Part shown: positions 21,301-30,219 of the stretch, one piece after another
Layout: the number at the start of each line of letters is the position of its first letter
Numbering within the stretch: position 1 is the stretch's first letter
Assembly (NCBI GenBank): GCA_035135055.1
Contig: JAVFHQ010000021.1
Location: forward strand, 124,001-188,000
DNA: 64,000 nt
Reading direction: 5' to 3'
Origin: Oleoguttula mirabilis
Lineage: Eukaryota > Ascomycota > Dothideomycetes > Mycosphaerellales > Teratosphaeriaceae
The notes under the pieces: generated by a model
What the model saw: only the letters and a program-made list of their open reading frames with translations
Databases searched by the model: none
Told to the model about the DNA's origin: nothing
Translations under genes and position numbers: made by a program

Positions 21301-23671
21301 CCAGCAAGTGTTGGAGGGGAGGAGGGTGCCGGTCATGGTCTCCGGCAAGACGCTGCCGTGCTTCAAGCCGTTCGAGACGAGCGTGCGCGCCGGCGGGTAC
21401 ATCGTCGACCGCTTCTTGACCGGCGTGCGGCCGCAGGAGTTCTTCTTCCACGCCATGGCGGGCCGGGAGGGCTTGATCGATACTGCCGTCAAGACCAGTC
21501 GATCCGGGTATCTGCAGCGCTGCCTCATCAAGGGCATGGAGGGGCTCAAAGTCGAGTACGACACGTCGGTGCGCGACGCGGACGGCAGCGTGGTGCAGTT
21601 CCTGTACGGCGAGGACGGGCTGGACGTGGCCAAGGCCAAGTACCTGTCGGACTTCAAGTTCGCGGCGGAGAACTACATGAGCCTCGTCGGGTCGTTTGGC
21701 GTGGTGGATGCCTTTGAGCAGAAGGTCATGAGTAAAGAGGCGGCCGAGTATACGAAGGCGGCGGAGAAGAAGTACCGCAAGACGGGCGACTTGGGCGCCA
21801 GTGACCCGGCCCTCGCGGTGTATAGCCCGAGTCGGCACGCGGGCAGTATTAGCGAGAAGGTGTATGGCGGGGTCAAGATGTACATGGACGAGAACCCCGA
21901 CAAGCTGATCCGCAACAAGAAGAAGGGGATTGTCGGGGAGGAGACGGTGACGAAGGCGAATTTCCAGGCGATCTTGGACGTGCGCTACCTCAAGTCGGTG
22001 GTGGAGGCGGGCGAGGCGGTGGGCGTGGTGGCGGGCCAGAGCGTGGGCGAGCCGAGCACGCAGATGACGCTCAACACCTTCCACCTGGCGGGCCACTCGG
22101 CCAAGAACGTGACGCTGGGCATTCCGCGGCTGCGGGAGATTGTCATGACGGCGGCGCGGAACCTGGCGACGCCGACAATGACGCTGCGGTTGATTGAGGA
22201 GATGAGTGTGGAGGGGGCGAGGAAGTTCGCCAAGGGGATCAGTCGGCTGAGTTTGGCCGAGGTGGTGGATAAGGTGACGGTGACGGAGTCGACGGGCAAG
22301 GGGGTGGTGTATGGGGAGGCGAAGAAGTACGAGGTGCGGGTGGAGTTTTTCCCGCGCGCGGCGTATGGGCGGGAGTATGCGGTGGCGGTGGAGGATGTGG
22401 TGGGGACGCTGGAGCATCGGTATTTGCCGCGGCTGCAGGCGCTGGTCAGGAAGGAGTTGAAGAAGAGGGGGGATGGGGGAAGTTTGCGGGCCGGGGATAA
22501 GGGGAAGGGGAAGGGGGGGGATGCGCTGCCGGAGGTTGGGAAGAGTGCGGGGGTGGTTGAGCAGGCTAGGGGGGAGGGCGAGGCCGAGGCCGAGGGGGGC
22601 CAGGATGATAGTGAGGGCGAGGGGGACGATGATGCGGCGGGGGATAAGCGGAAGGGGAATAAGCGGCAGGCTGGATATGAAGCGTATGAGGATGAGGAGG
22701 AGAATGTGTTGGCGGCGCGGAGTCGGCGGGAGGCCGAGCCGGGCGAGGAGGAGGATGAGACGTATGGCGGTAGTCCTCGCCCTTCACCACCCGGACACTC
22801 ATCATCGGACGACGAAGATGAGGACGACGACGACGACGACGACGAGCGCAAGGCCCTGCGCTCCGCGGCCCAGGACCGCGAGAACCGCATCCGCGCCGAC
22901 CGCAAGACCAACGACGTCACGCGCTTCGCCTTCGCCGCCGACGCCGCCAGCGGCGGCGACACCTGCACCTTCACGCTCGAGTACGACTCCTCGACGGCCA
23001 AGATCCTGATGCTGCACCTCGTCGAGCAGGCCGCGCGCACGTCGCTCATCCAGTCCGTGCCGGGCCTGTCGGCCGCCATGCTGGACGAGGCCGCCACGAA
23101 AGCAGCGGGCGACGGCAACGTGCCCATCGTGGCGACGAGCGGCGTCAACATCCCCGAGATGTGGAAGTACCAGCACATCGTCGACCCGCACCACATCTAC
23201 ACCAACTCGGTGCACGACACGCTGCGCCACTACGGCGTCGAGGCGGCGCGCGCCAGCATCGTCCTCGAGCTGCAGTCCGTCTTCGGCGGGCACGGCATCA
23301 GCGTGGATTCCCGGCACCTGACGCTGATCGCGGATTACATGACGCGGGATGGGGTGTATCAGGCGTTTAGCCGGATGGGGTATCGGGGCAACACGAGTCC
23401 GTTCATGAAGATGAGTTTCGAGACGACGGTGGCGTTTTTGCGGGATGCAGTCACCGAGGGGGATTGGGATGATTTGAGTAATCCGTCGGCGCGGATTGTG
23501 ACGGGCAGGTTGGGGCGGGTGGGGACGGGGGGGTTTGATGTGTTTCTGCCGCTGGGTGGGGGTGGGGGTGGTGGGGTGGGAGGGGAGGAGGGGGCTGCTG
23601 CTGCTGTTGCGGATGCGGATGCGGAAGGAGATGGGGATGACGATGGGGATGTGGAGATGGGGGATGCTTGA
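18350..23671 (+). CDS. RPA190: DNA-directed RNA polymerase I largest subunit
   Basis: Single 5.3-kb exon, 1773 residues (yeast A190 is 1664). The N-terminal clamp has the zinc site CTTCGLKNPQCPGHCGHIE (about 63-81), with a further pair CANCQG. The catalytic metal loop NADFDGDEMN lies near 655-664, followed by the trigger-loop/bridge-helix region (GYLQRCLIKGMEGL; GQSVGEPSTQMTLNTFH), all conserved. This polymerase makes the 35S rRNA precursor in the nucleolus. A Pol I-type acidic insertion sits in the jaw region (about 1370-1510) and contains DEDEDDDDDDDE and many Glu/Gly runs. A second acidic region occurs at about 290-325. The C-terminus ends in a Gly/Ala/Asp-rich tail. From about 20.5 to 23.7 kb the coding strand is strikingly G-rich, which produces long false frames on the other strand. 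Confidence 0.98.
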   Translation: MNTSQPVSSQIGAVSFGFLSSTDIRALSAKRITNPTTFDTLLNPVPGGLYSAELGQFGDNACTTCGLKNPQCPGHCGHIEMPVPCYHPTFMDQVLRLLRATCIYCSRLKLSRVQVHRFQCKLRLVKYGLLKELQEVDDLTAQSVHGKAGTAAAAAAAVGSGSEDGSESESDSDVKGLIDQRERFVRRAINTARQDGTLSTQKTEATTNARRAIISEFMGKITQGKKCANCQGVNHAYRKDRFVKIFRKPLTEKERYAMIQSGHKAKDPMVELRKKQKAEKSRKRKRDTDEAIADMDVSEEEDGDDVEMEDESEGEVLIAGGNVVDDTVGESTTKQPKAQEEYLNPSRVHAQLTQLFEREQDILSAVYGHIKQKDSTTLTPDMFFMKDILIPPNRYRPEARTGGDDSIAEAQENALYKNILNACDMLANIQRELSGQQDTDPRYRARTYADFETTWITLQDAVNSLVDRDRNPLSGAAGRRNPDGIKQKLEKKEGMFRKYMMGKRVNFAARTVISPDPNIETNEIGVPPVFAVKLTYPEPVTQWNVEELQEAVRNGAFVWPGAVAVESETGQVVNLERKNAEERTALANQLLAPSVGSGGVRGTRPKKVHRHLNNGDVVIMNRQPTLHKPSMMCHRARVLPGEKTLRMHYANCNTYNADFDGDEMNMHFPQNELARAEALMIADTDHQYLSGTAGNPLRGLIQDHISMGVWLTNRDTFFERGDYMQLLYAALRPESGHCATGRIETVPPAVWKPKALWTGKQVVTSVLLNIVQEGFKGLTMTGKSTTDSKLWGGAGVKEEGTVVFKDGYLCSGILDKKQIGPSSGGVVNAVYEVYGHTVAGRLMSVLGRLLTRLEGMRGFSCGVEDLIFTKEGEVARREALAGAEAVGLEVAAKYVGLQEHRPKSGDRELRRRLEDVLRDDGGGKMQGLDQLTNNATKDLSSAVTNACLPDALVKPFPKNQMQAMTTSGAKGSKVNANQISCNLGQQVLEGRRVPVMVSGKTLPCFKPFETSVRAGGYIVDRFLTGVRPQEFFFHAMAGREGLIDTAVKTSRSGYLQRCLIKGMEGLKVEYDTSVRDADGSVVQFLYGEDGLDVAKAKYLSDFKFAAENYMSLVGSFGVVDAFEQKVMSKEAAEYTKAAEKKYRKTGDLGASDPALAVYSPSRHAGSISEKVYGGVKMYMDENPDKLIRNKKKGIVGEETVTKANFQAILDVRYLKSVVEAGEAVGVVAGQSVGEPSTQMTLNTFHLAGHSAKNVTLGIPRLREIVMTAARNLATPTMTLRLIEEMSVEGARKFAKGISRLSLAEVVDKVTVTESTGKGVVYGEAKKYEVRVEFFPRAAYGREYAVAVEDVVGTLEHRYLPRLQALVRKELKKRGDGGSLRAGDKGKGKGGDALPEVGKSAGVVEQARGEGEAEAEGGQDDSEGEGDDDAAGDKRKGNKRQAGYEAYEDEEENVLAARSRREAEPGEEEDETYGGSPRPSPPGHSSSDDEDEDDDDDDDERKALRSAAQDRENRIRADRKTNDVTRFAFAADAASGGDTCTFTLEYDSSTAKILMLHLVEQAARTSLIQSVPGLSAAMLDEAATKAAGDGNVPIVATSGVNIPEMWKYQHIVDPHHIYTNSVHDTLRHYGVEAARASIVLELQSVFGGHGISVDSRHLTLIADYMTRDGVYQAFSRMGYRGNTSPFMKMSFETTVAFLRDAVTEGDWDDLSNPSARIVTGRLGRVGTGGFDVFLPLGGGGGGGVGGEEGAAAAVADADAEGDGDDDGDVEMGDA

Positions 23672-23848
23672 ACGCTTTGTCTGTCACGATAGCAAATCGC
23701 CCATTTTTTTTGGTTTCTCGAGAACAACGAATGTATTGCATGCAGCCTTCGTAGACTCTCTGTGGGAAACGCATGGACATCGGCAAGACATGGGTGGGGG
23801 TGTACGACTGTACGTATTAGCTCTTTCTACCCATCGCGTACCCATGGG

Positions 23849-23926
23849 CTCTCTCTCTCTCTCGCCTGCTGTGAGCCGCCTGCCGTGCGTGCTTTGGCGA
23901 TTTCGGCACCCCTCTCTCTCTCTCTC
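23849..23926. repeat. Two (CT)n microsatellite tracts
   Basis: CT dinucleotide runs at 23849-23863 and 23912-23926, about 50 bases apart, directly downstream of the RPA190 stop. Confidence 0.85.
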
Positions 23927-24042
23927 CCTCGAGACTGCATACCCCGGTTGGGGTGACCATGGTGGATGAGATCGCTGAACATGGGTGACATTGTCGGTAG
24001 TGCAAACAGACGCTGCGTGGGAATCCATGCCAACGTCGATGC

Positions 24043-24360
24043 GCTAGTGGAGGTTCGTCGGTCTATCTTTTCATCTTTCCCTAATACTCATACGCTAGTG
24101 GACGTTCTTCGGTCTATCTTTCCATCTTTACCCATTACTCATGCGCTAGTGGAGGTTCGTCGGTCTATCTTTTCATCCTTACTTATTACTTATGCGCTAG
24201 TGGAGAGTCTTCGCTCCGCCTTCGCCGACCTCGTCGATGCGCTAGTGGAGGTTCTTCGGTCTATCTTTTCATCCTTGCTCCTTACTCGTACGCTAGTGGA
24301 CGTTCCTCGGTCTATTCATCACCTATACGCTAGTGGAGGTTCTTCGCTTCGCTCCGCCTC
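24043..24360. repeat. 51-bp minisatellite, seven copies
   Basis: The core GCTAGTGGA recurs at 24043, 24094, 24145, 24196, 24241, 24292 and 24329, with spacings of 51, 51, 51, 45, 51 and 37 bases. Most units continue as GGTTCKTCGGTCTATCTTTTCATC followed by a variable T/C-rich end. Units 4 and 7 carry a different tail (TTCGCTCCGCC..CGCCGAC), so there are two unit types in a higher-order order. The 51-bp period equals 17 codons. Confidence 0.85.
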
Positions 24361-24524
24361 CGCCGACTGCATCGTTCAAGAGCGCCTCTCTCCCCGCTCG
24401 GATGTTCTGGCGTCGGAATTCGTGGCGTTGGGGCCAGTGTGGCGCGGTTTGGATTCGGTGAGGTACCAAATGTCCAGCGGGTTGCTTGCTTGACACCAGA
24501 AATGCGGCGGACTCCGCTGATCCA

Positions 24525-24600
24525 TCTCGCTCTCCTGGTACTCGCGCAAGCAAATAAGCTCGTTCGTCACGTCTCGCTCTCCTGGCACGCGCGCAAGCAA
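24525..24600. repeat. 29-bp direct repeat
   Basis: Copies at 24525-24553 and 24572-24600 differ at two positions (core TCTCGCTCTCCTGG, ending CGCGCAAGCAA). A 12-base fragment of the same word appears again inside the MYST gene's last codons near 24652. Confidence 0.75.
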
Positions 24601-24641
24601 GCCGGCATATCGCATTTGCTTCTGTCCGGCAGCAGTCCGCT

Positions 24642-25853
24642 TCACTCCTCCGTCTCGCTCTCCTCGTCCGCTCCTCCCTCCGCATCCTCTTCTTCTTCCT
24701 CTCCCTCTCCCTCCTCTTCTTCCTCTCCCTCTCCCTCCTCCTCTCCCTCTCCCTCTCCCTCTCCCTCTCCCTCCTCCTCTTCCTCCTCCTCCTCCACCTC
24801 CTCCTCATCCACAAACGCCCCAACATCCACAATCGGCTCCCTCCTCACCCCATGCCTCTCCGCCCACCCCCTCAGCTTCCCCTTACTCACCACCACACTC
24901 CCACTAGCCATCTTGCGCTGCTCCAGCACATCCATCTCCCTCAGCGCGGCCACCACATCCTCCGGCAGGATGTACGTCGCCTCGCTAATCTCCTTCACCG
25001 TCGCCGTTCTCTTCAGCGGCGAGCCCAGCAAATGCCGGTACACCTCCCCGCACCAAAAGCTGAGATAGCCCTTGCGACCCAACGCGCTCAGGGGTCTCTC
25101 GGGCCCGCCGAAGCGGCCCTCGCGCCTGCCGAGCTCGTAGGAGGCGGCGATGAGGATTTGGCCGAGGCCGCGGTTCTGCCAGGGCGGGAAGATGAGGATG
25201 CAGGCGACGTTGTTGTTGTCCCAGCTCATCTTCTCCTTGCTGAAGAAGCCGACGACCTGGCCGTACGGGTGGGAGGCGTCGTCGGCGGTGGGGTGGCGGA
25301 GGATGAGGGGGTAGTAGAGGAAGGTGGTGACGTCGAAGAAGACGGACTTGGTGTCGAGGAAGAGCTTGGAGAGGAGGGAGAGGTTTTGGGCGTAGAGCTA
25401 GCAGGGTGGGTGTTAGCTTGGCGTGGTGGTTGAGGCGGTGTAGTGCCGGTGCCTGCCTACCTTGTGCTCTTCCCCGTCGATCTGGTGGATGATGTAGTCG
25501 TCCGTTTCGTAGATGACATCGCCCGGTGGGGCTTCGTCTTTCAGTGGACACACTTTCTAGACCTATCAGCCCTGCGACTATTGACATTGACATGAAGGCC
25601 TTGGTCTACTTACACAATGCGCGCTGTACTTCATAACCTCGCTGGAATATCTGAAGCACCACCGGCATACGAACAACCTCTCCGTCTTCCGCCCGCCGAC
25701 CATGTCTTCGGGGTAGAAGGACGGGTACCACGGCTTGATGGGCAGGTTGCCGAGCACCACGTTGGCGACATTGGGCTGCATTGGTGGGCGGTTGGGCGTG
25801 CGGTTCGGGGAGAGGATGTTGGAGGGCGTCGCGGGAGGCATGGTGACGGCCAT
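24642..25853 (-). CDS. MYST-family histone acetyltransferase, Sas2-like
   Basis: Three exons on the minus strand: 25853-25614, 25556-25461 and 25397-24642 (introns 57 and 63 nt), encoding 363 residues. Exon 1 carries the start of the MYST zinc finger (ERLFVCRWCFRYSSEV..HC) and exon 2 completes it (KVC) before GDVIYETDDYIIHQIDGEEH. Exon 3 has LYAQNLSLLSKLFLDTKSVF, VVGFFSKEK, the catalytic-cysteine strand NNVACILIFPPW, the acetyl-CoA loop QNRGLGQILIAASYEL and the catalytic glutamate in GGPERPLSALG. No chromodomain and a short N-terminus argue for the Sas2 branch over Esa1 or Sas3; this is inference. The last 45 or so residues are nearly all Glu/Gly, encoded by a CTC/CCT-type hexamer repeat. The enzyme should acetylate histone tails in the nucleus. 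Confidence 0.92.
24690..24810. repeat. Coding (TCCTCT/CTCTCC)n low-complexity tract
   Basis: Pyrimidine-only hexanucleotide repeat on the plus strand. On the minus strand it encodes the Glu/Gly-rich tail of the MYST acetyltransferase. The repeat unit is a multiple of three, so length changes would keep the frame. Confidence 0.8.
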
Positions 25854-26500
25854 GGTGTGTGCCAGCACCGGACGGCGCGCTTCACATCGTGTGCTTATTG
25901 CAAGTGCTTGGGTGTGGTGGTTGTGGCGGCGGCAGAGGTGCTGTTGCGATCGTGCTGTGATTGGGTCATGGACAGCGGGCGCTAAGCCAAGCATGAGCCA
26001 CCACAGCCGGGCCGCCATCCGGGCCGTCGCCCGGCGCCACATCGGTAGAACGGCCCGCTGCGAACATACAATGGATGCAATGCGAACTACCATGGACGAC
26101 CTGCAACGAACAAGCACCGAGGACTGGAACCAACTCGGAGGAGCAGTATGGTTTCCGGGATGCCCTGGCGTTACCACGACTCCGTACGCAGCCGGACGAG
26201 GTATGCGATGCTCTTGCAGGGCTAATCAAACAATGCCTCCCTGATAGGTACGAGTGGACATCTCTCGCGCACCCGTATATCACCCTAGTATAGTATACTG
26301 TTGCGGAGACAAGCAGCAGCGCACGTCTCTCCCGTTTAATATCGCCACCTGAAGCTTCGATAAAGCCTCCTCACCGCCCCTCAGACGAGGTGTTCGAGTC
26401 GACACGCAGACCGGACATCAACTTTGTGCCTAACCCTTGGAGCCGCGCCTTCACAACGCAAACCACCCTGACTATCCGGAACGGACGGTTGAGTGTCGCA
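25854..26500. other. Divergent intergenic region, MYST / HET gene
   Basis: 647 bases between two genes transcribed away from each other. Open frames continue upstream of both chosen starts but show no family similarity. No distinct element was recognised. Confidence 0.5.
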
Positions 26501-27871
26501 ATGCGCCTCCTCAACTCCCACACGCTCGAGCTCAAGGACTTCCTGGGCGACCACGTGCCGGAGTATCTAATCCTCTCCCACCGCTGGGGCGACGACGAGC
26601 TCTCCTACAAGGACTTTCGCAAGGGCCGCGGCAAGGCGACGGCGGGCTACAAGAAGATAATGGACTTCTGTGCGCTTGCCCGGCGGCGTACGGATCCGTG
26701 CAATGCCCAGCAGTCCCAATGTGCATGGATCTGGATCGACACAATCTGTATTGACAAGAGGAGTAGCGCCGAGCTTTCGGAGGCGATCAACTCCATGTAT
26801 CGCTGGTACGCCGGCGCCGAGGAGTGCATCGTGTACATGTGGGATATCCCTCCCCTCGCCGCGGGAGAGGAGGCGGTTCTCACAGCGTTTGAAAATAGCT
26901 CTTGGTACGCCTACCAACGTGTAGAGCGGTTCCAGTAAGAGACGTCGCGCTGACCCTTCCACCCATCGTTGCGCAGGTTCAGTCGTGGCTGGACGTTGCA
27001 GGAGCTGGTGGCGCCGGCTATGGTCATCTTCTACACCCAGGCCTGGGAAGTCTTCGGCTTCAAGTCGACAGGCACCACCGTCACATTCCCCCTAGCCTGG
27101 CACACCAGCAACGGCCTCGACCTCAATACGCATATCTCCAGTATCACCCGCATCCAACAGGAATGCCTGTACAACCCACGCGAGGTGCACGCAGCGAGCA
27201 TAGCCCAACGCCTGTGTTGGGCAGCCGGCCGGCAGACGACCCGGCCCGAAGACCGGGCGTACTGCCTCCTCGGCCTCCTGGACATCAACCTGCCCCTCCT
27301 CTACGGCGAGCAGGACCGCGCCTTCCGCCGCCTGCAAGAAGAGCTGGTCAGGCGCTCAAGCGACCAATCCATCTTCGCCTGGGAGGACCGCGAAGCCGAT
27401 GTGGATAGTGGATTGCTTGCGCGCAGCGCCGACCAATTCCGACACAGCGGCGATATTGTCGACCGTCGAGGGGTGGGGCTGTCCTTCCCGTACTGCGTAT
27501 CGAACAGGGGCACGGAGATGACTTGCGACGCCACCGAAGTGGTCTACTACAACTCCTTTTATGACCGAGAGTATCACAACTACATCATCCGCCTCCACTG
27601 CGAGCGTGATCAATCGCACGGCTTGTTTCCCGGGTGGGAGACAGCAGCAGCAGCGGAGGGCTCGCACAGACTCGGGCGCTTCCGCGGCAGTAAGTTCACC
27701 ATCGTGCTGGCGCGGGTGGATGGCAGTCACGACGTCTACCGCCGGCTGCGCCTGAGCCTTGCCACGGCAGTACTCCGGGATGAACTACCCGGGCGCAAGC
27801 AGGCGGGGCGCGAAGTGCACAAGGAGTTTGTCGTCGAGGACTTGCTGGCTACGGGTTTGGAGGGGCATTGA
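26501..27871 (+). CDS. HET-domain (heterokaryon incompatibility) protein
   Basis: Two exons, 26501-26904 and 26977-27871, with a 72-nt intron (GTACGC..GCGCAG), encode 432 residues. The start MRLLNSHTLELKDF is the usual HET opening; an upstream ATG at 26390 is in frame but adds 37 atypical residues. HET-domain signatures are clear: YLILSHRWGDDELSYKDF, WIWIDTICIDK, the MYRWYAGAEECIVYMWD strand, then WFSRGWTLQELVAPA across the splice junction, and AYCLLGLLDINLPLLYGEQ. HET proteins act in self/non-self recognition and can trigger cell death after hyphal fusion. No NACHT, WD40 or ankyrin partner is fused here, so this belongs to the short HET-only class. The C-terminal 160 residues match no family I know. 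Confidence 0.93.
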
Positions 27872-28034
27872 CTGAAAAAGCATCTTGTGTGGGAGGCTAT
27901 GTGAACTGGGTGGAATCATGTCTGAGATATGTACATCAAGCCAGAGTTGCGGAGCTCGCGCCCTTGTGGCTGCTTGGACTGCGTAGCGGACGAGCGATTT
28001 CGACCATATGGTCAGACGCTTGGGCATGCATGCT
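27872..28034. other. Short convergent intergenic region
   Basis: 163 bases between the HET and GH131 stop codons. No element was seen. Confidence 0.5.
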
Positions 28035-29651
28035 TCAGACGTACACGTAGTGGACCTCGCAGTCGACGTCGGGCTCCGATGTACTGACAGGTGATACTGA
28101 GTCCGTGGACGATGATGCGGCGGTGGTGGTAGTGGTAGTGCTGTGGTGGTGGCGGTGCCCACGGCGCGATGCCGATGTCGATGTCTGCGTGGGTGGCACC
28201 GATGTCTGCGATGTTGATGATGCCGCTGCGGACGTAGCTACGCTGGAAACGGCGGTGGTAGTCTGGGCAGCAGCCGATGTCGACGATGAGCTTGCGGCCG
28301 CGACCACGGTGGAGGTGTCTGCGTCCGACGATGCAGTGTACGTCAGCGTTACGTTGCCGTAGACCGCCGCCGATGTGGTGCTGGATGTGGAGACCGGCGC
28401 AACCTCCGAGGATGGAGAAGACTTGACCTGCGTCTGCAGCGTCGTTGGGACGACGGTTGACGACGAGGCTGGTGTGGATGAGGAGGCCGGCTGGGTGGAC
28501 GTTGTGATTTGGGCTACGGAGGTGCTTGTCGGCTGTGCGATCGATGTCGACTGCACCTTGACTGTGCTAGTGGGCTTCGCGGAGCTAGTAGCTACCAGAG
28601 TGCTCGTTGGAACAGTCGATGTGGTGGCGGCCGGGGAGCTTGTAGATGCAGCCTGAGAGCTGGTGGAGGGTTCTGCCGTGGAGGTAGTGGAAGCCACAGA
28701 AACCGCAGAGCTGGTGGAGGGTGCTGCCGTGGAGCTAGTGGAAGCCACAGAAACTGCAGAGCTGGAGGATGCGGCGGAAGCGCTGCCGGCAGGGCCTGAC
28801 ACGCCCAACGTGATGTCGCCGCTTTCAATATAGACGCCGGAGAAGTGCCAGTCTTCCGCCGCAGTGTCGCTGCGACCGGTCGACGACGCGAGGCGGAGGA
28901 CACCCAGGTGCCAGTCTGCGCCGTTGGACGATGCAGTCACCGAGACGGGCGAGACCGTAAGCTTGAGGTCGTCCGCGCCCGTCGAGTGGTAGAAGCCGAC
29001 ACTGCCGGCGTCGAAGTCGATCGCGTAGGCGATGTTGTGCCAGATATTCGGTGCGAAGGTCACGTTCCATTGGCTCTCGCTGTTCACTTCCCACCGGAGT
29101 GCGGTGTCGAGCGTGCCGTCTTCGCCGGAGATGAGGCCGTACTTCATTTCTGTGAAGTGGCTCTCGAAGAAGCACACCTGGTGCTCCTCGTAGGGCGACG
29201 GCGGGCTGGTGCCAGTATGTTGGATGCTGAAATGGTAGAAGACCTTGCCGGTGTTGATGGCCGCTGTGGTCTGCGGGATCAACTCTGTACGGAGCATACC
29301 TGGCAGGACAGGAAAGTCAGTACTTGGCTCAAGCAACGCCGGTGGTTCATGCAGGGTGCGATACATACCGTCATTGTTCCACACGGAGCTGTTGTCAATG
29401 GTGACCTGTATGCCCTGCGTGGAGCCGCTATCGGCCGGATTCTTGTAGGCCGTGCCCAGGTTGACATAGTCGCTCGTTGCGCCGGTGCCATGGATGTAGT
29501 ACTGGTAAGGCCCGACCTCGTTGGAGAACGACCAGTCGTCCAGAAAAGCACTGGATTCGTACGCATTCACGCGGCCGTCCCAAAGAATGCTACCAGCGGA
29601 GACGGAGATGGAGCCAGCCAGGGCGATCAGAGTGGTGGTCGGAGTGAACAT
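28035..29651 (-). CDS. Secreted GH131-type beta-glucanase with Ser/Thr-rich tail
   Basis: Exons 29651-29369 and 29299-28035 encode 515 residues. The 69-nt intron (GTATGT..TACTGAC..CCAG) has no stop and is a multiple of three, so an unspliced 538-residue reading also exists; the spliced junction restores the family sequence NNDGMLRTELIPQT. A signal peptide opens the protein (MFTPTTTLIALAGSISVSAG). GH131 hallmarks are ILWDGRVN, NEVGPYQYYIHG, YKNPADSGSTQGI, RTELIPQT and the HFSIQHT and NIWHNIAYAIDFD strands. This family of fungal enzymes cleaves beta-1,3/1,4-glucans. From about residue 275 the rest is a long Ser/Thr/Ala-rich, probably O-glycosylated region with a His/Arg cluster (RRGHRHHHS). It has no cellulose-binding module and no clear GPI signal, so retention at the wall is only a possibility. 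Confidence 0.88.
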   Translation of the reverse strand: MFTPTTTLIALAGSISVSAGSILWDGRVNAYESSAFLDDWSFSNEVGPYQYYIHGTGATSDYVNLGTAYKNPADSGSTQGIQVTIDNSSVWNNDGMYRTLHEPPALLEPSTDFPVLPGMLRTELIPQTTAAINTGKVFYHFSIQHTGTSPPSPYEEHQVCFFESHFTEMKYGLISGEDGTLDTALRWEVNSESQWNVTFAPNIWHNIAYAIDFDAGSVGFYHSTGADDLKLTVSPVSVTASSNGADWHLGVLRLASSTGRSDTAAEDWHFSGVYIESGDITLGVSGPAGSASAASSSSAVSVASTSSTAAPSTSSAVSVASTTSTAEPSTSSQAASTSSPAATTSTVPTSTLVATSSAKPTSTVKVQSTSIAQPTSTSVAQITTSTQPASSSTPASSSTVVPTTLQTQVKSSPSSEVAPVSTSSTTSAAVYGNVTLTYTASSDADTSTVVAAASSSSTSAAAQTTTAVSSVATSAAASSTSQTSVPPTQTSTSASRRGHRHHHSTTTTTTAASSSTDSVSPVSTSEPDVDCEVHYVYV

Positions 29652-30219
29652 ATTGGAACGAGTGGACGCACAAGATCAACTTGTGCTAAGGAAAGGAATG
29701 ACTGTACTCTGTACGGCTGGGGAAGCAGAAGTGTGCGAGGGTGCCTACCGTTTGCGCGAAGAGGAAGTTGCTCTGATTGTATACGAAGACTTACTTCGCA
29801 AGCGAGAGACTCGAAGCGCTCACTCAGGCCGAAACGCTGCCCACGGAAAGTGGCGCATCATATAACTATAAAGCGTCTCGAAACAACAGGAGCATAGGAG
29901 CATACCGCCTGGCTCCAATGTCCATGCCGTTATTAAATCACTTGTTAATGTCGTCTCTGCCAAGCATTCGTTGGTATGTTCCAGGTGCGCCAGATAGATG
30001 AAAATTTGAAACCTCGCTTCTCCGCCTTCAAAGCGCACGTGACCCATGAGCACAATCCTGGCAACCGCAGGGAAGGCGGCGATCTCATTCTGCTCTGTAT
30101 GCACGTGCTCTCGAAGGCGACGCTGCTGATGCACGTGTAGTGTGCCATGCGAGGGACCCGAACAGGTGGCCGTCACACTGTTGGTGGACCGCCACAACAC
30201 ACCATGCATGCCGGCCTGC
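29652..30219. other. GH131 upstream / RAD3 downstream region
   Basis: 568 bases between two minus-strand genes. An AT-rich patch near 29858-29875 (minus strand TTTATAGTTATATG) could serve the GH131 promoter but lies about 210 bases from the ATG, so it is not called. Nothing else was recognised. Confidence 0.45.

Larger units (their letters stand above)
23672..24641. other. Repeat-rich intergenic region after RPA190
   Basis: 970 bases between convergent RPA190 and the MYST gene. It contains two (CT)n tracts (23849-23863 and 23912-23926), the 51-bp minisatellite (24043-24360) and a 29-bp direct repeat at 24525-24553 and 24572-24600 (27 of 29 identical). A 175-residue plus-strand frame (23966-24493) crosses the minisatellite and is discussed in the findings. 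Confidence 0.7.

Noticed and set aside
20540..22417. 625-residue minus-strand open frame inside RPA190
   Set aside because: It is the antisense shadow of a conserved, G-rich coding sequence; His/Arg/Leu-rich composition without motifs.
21985..23196. 403-residue minus-strand frame with long serine runs inside RPA190
   Set aside because: Serine/proline runs mirror the acidic insertion of RPA190 on the other strand; not a separate gene.
24043..24360. CRISPR-like regular spacing
   Set aside because: Whole units, not just short repeats, are alike; the host is a fungus and no cas genes are present. It is a minisatellite.
26390..26500. Upstream in-frame start for the HET protein
   Set aside because: HET proteins normally begin with the MRLL-type motif; the extra 37 residues show no similarity.
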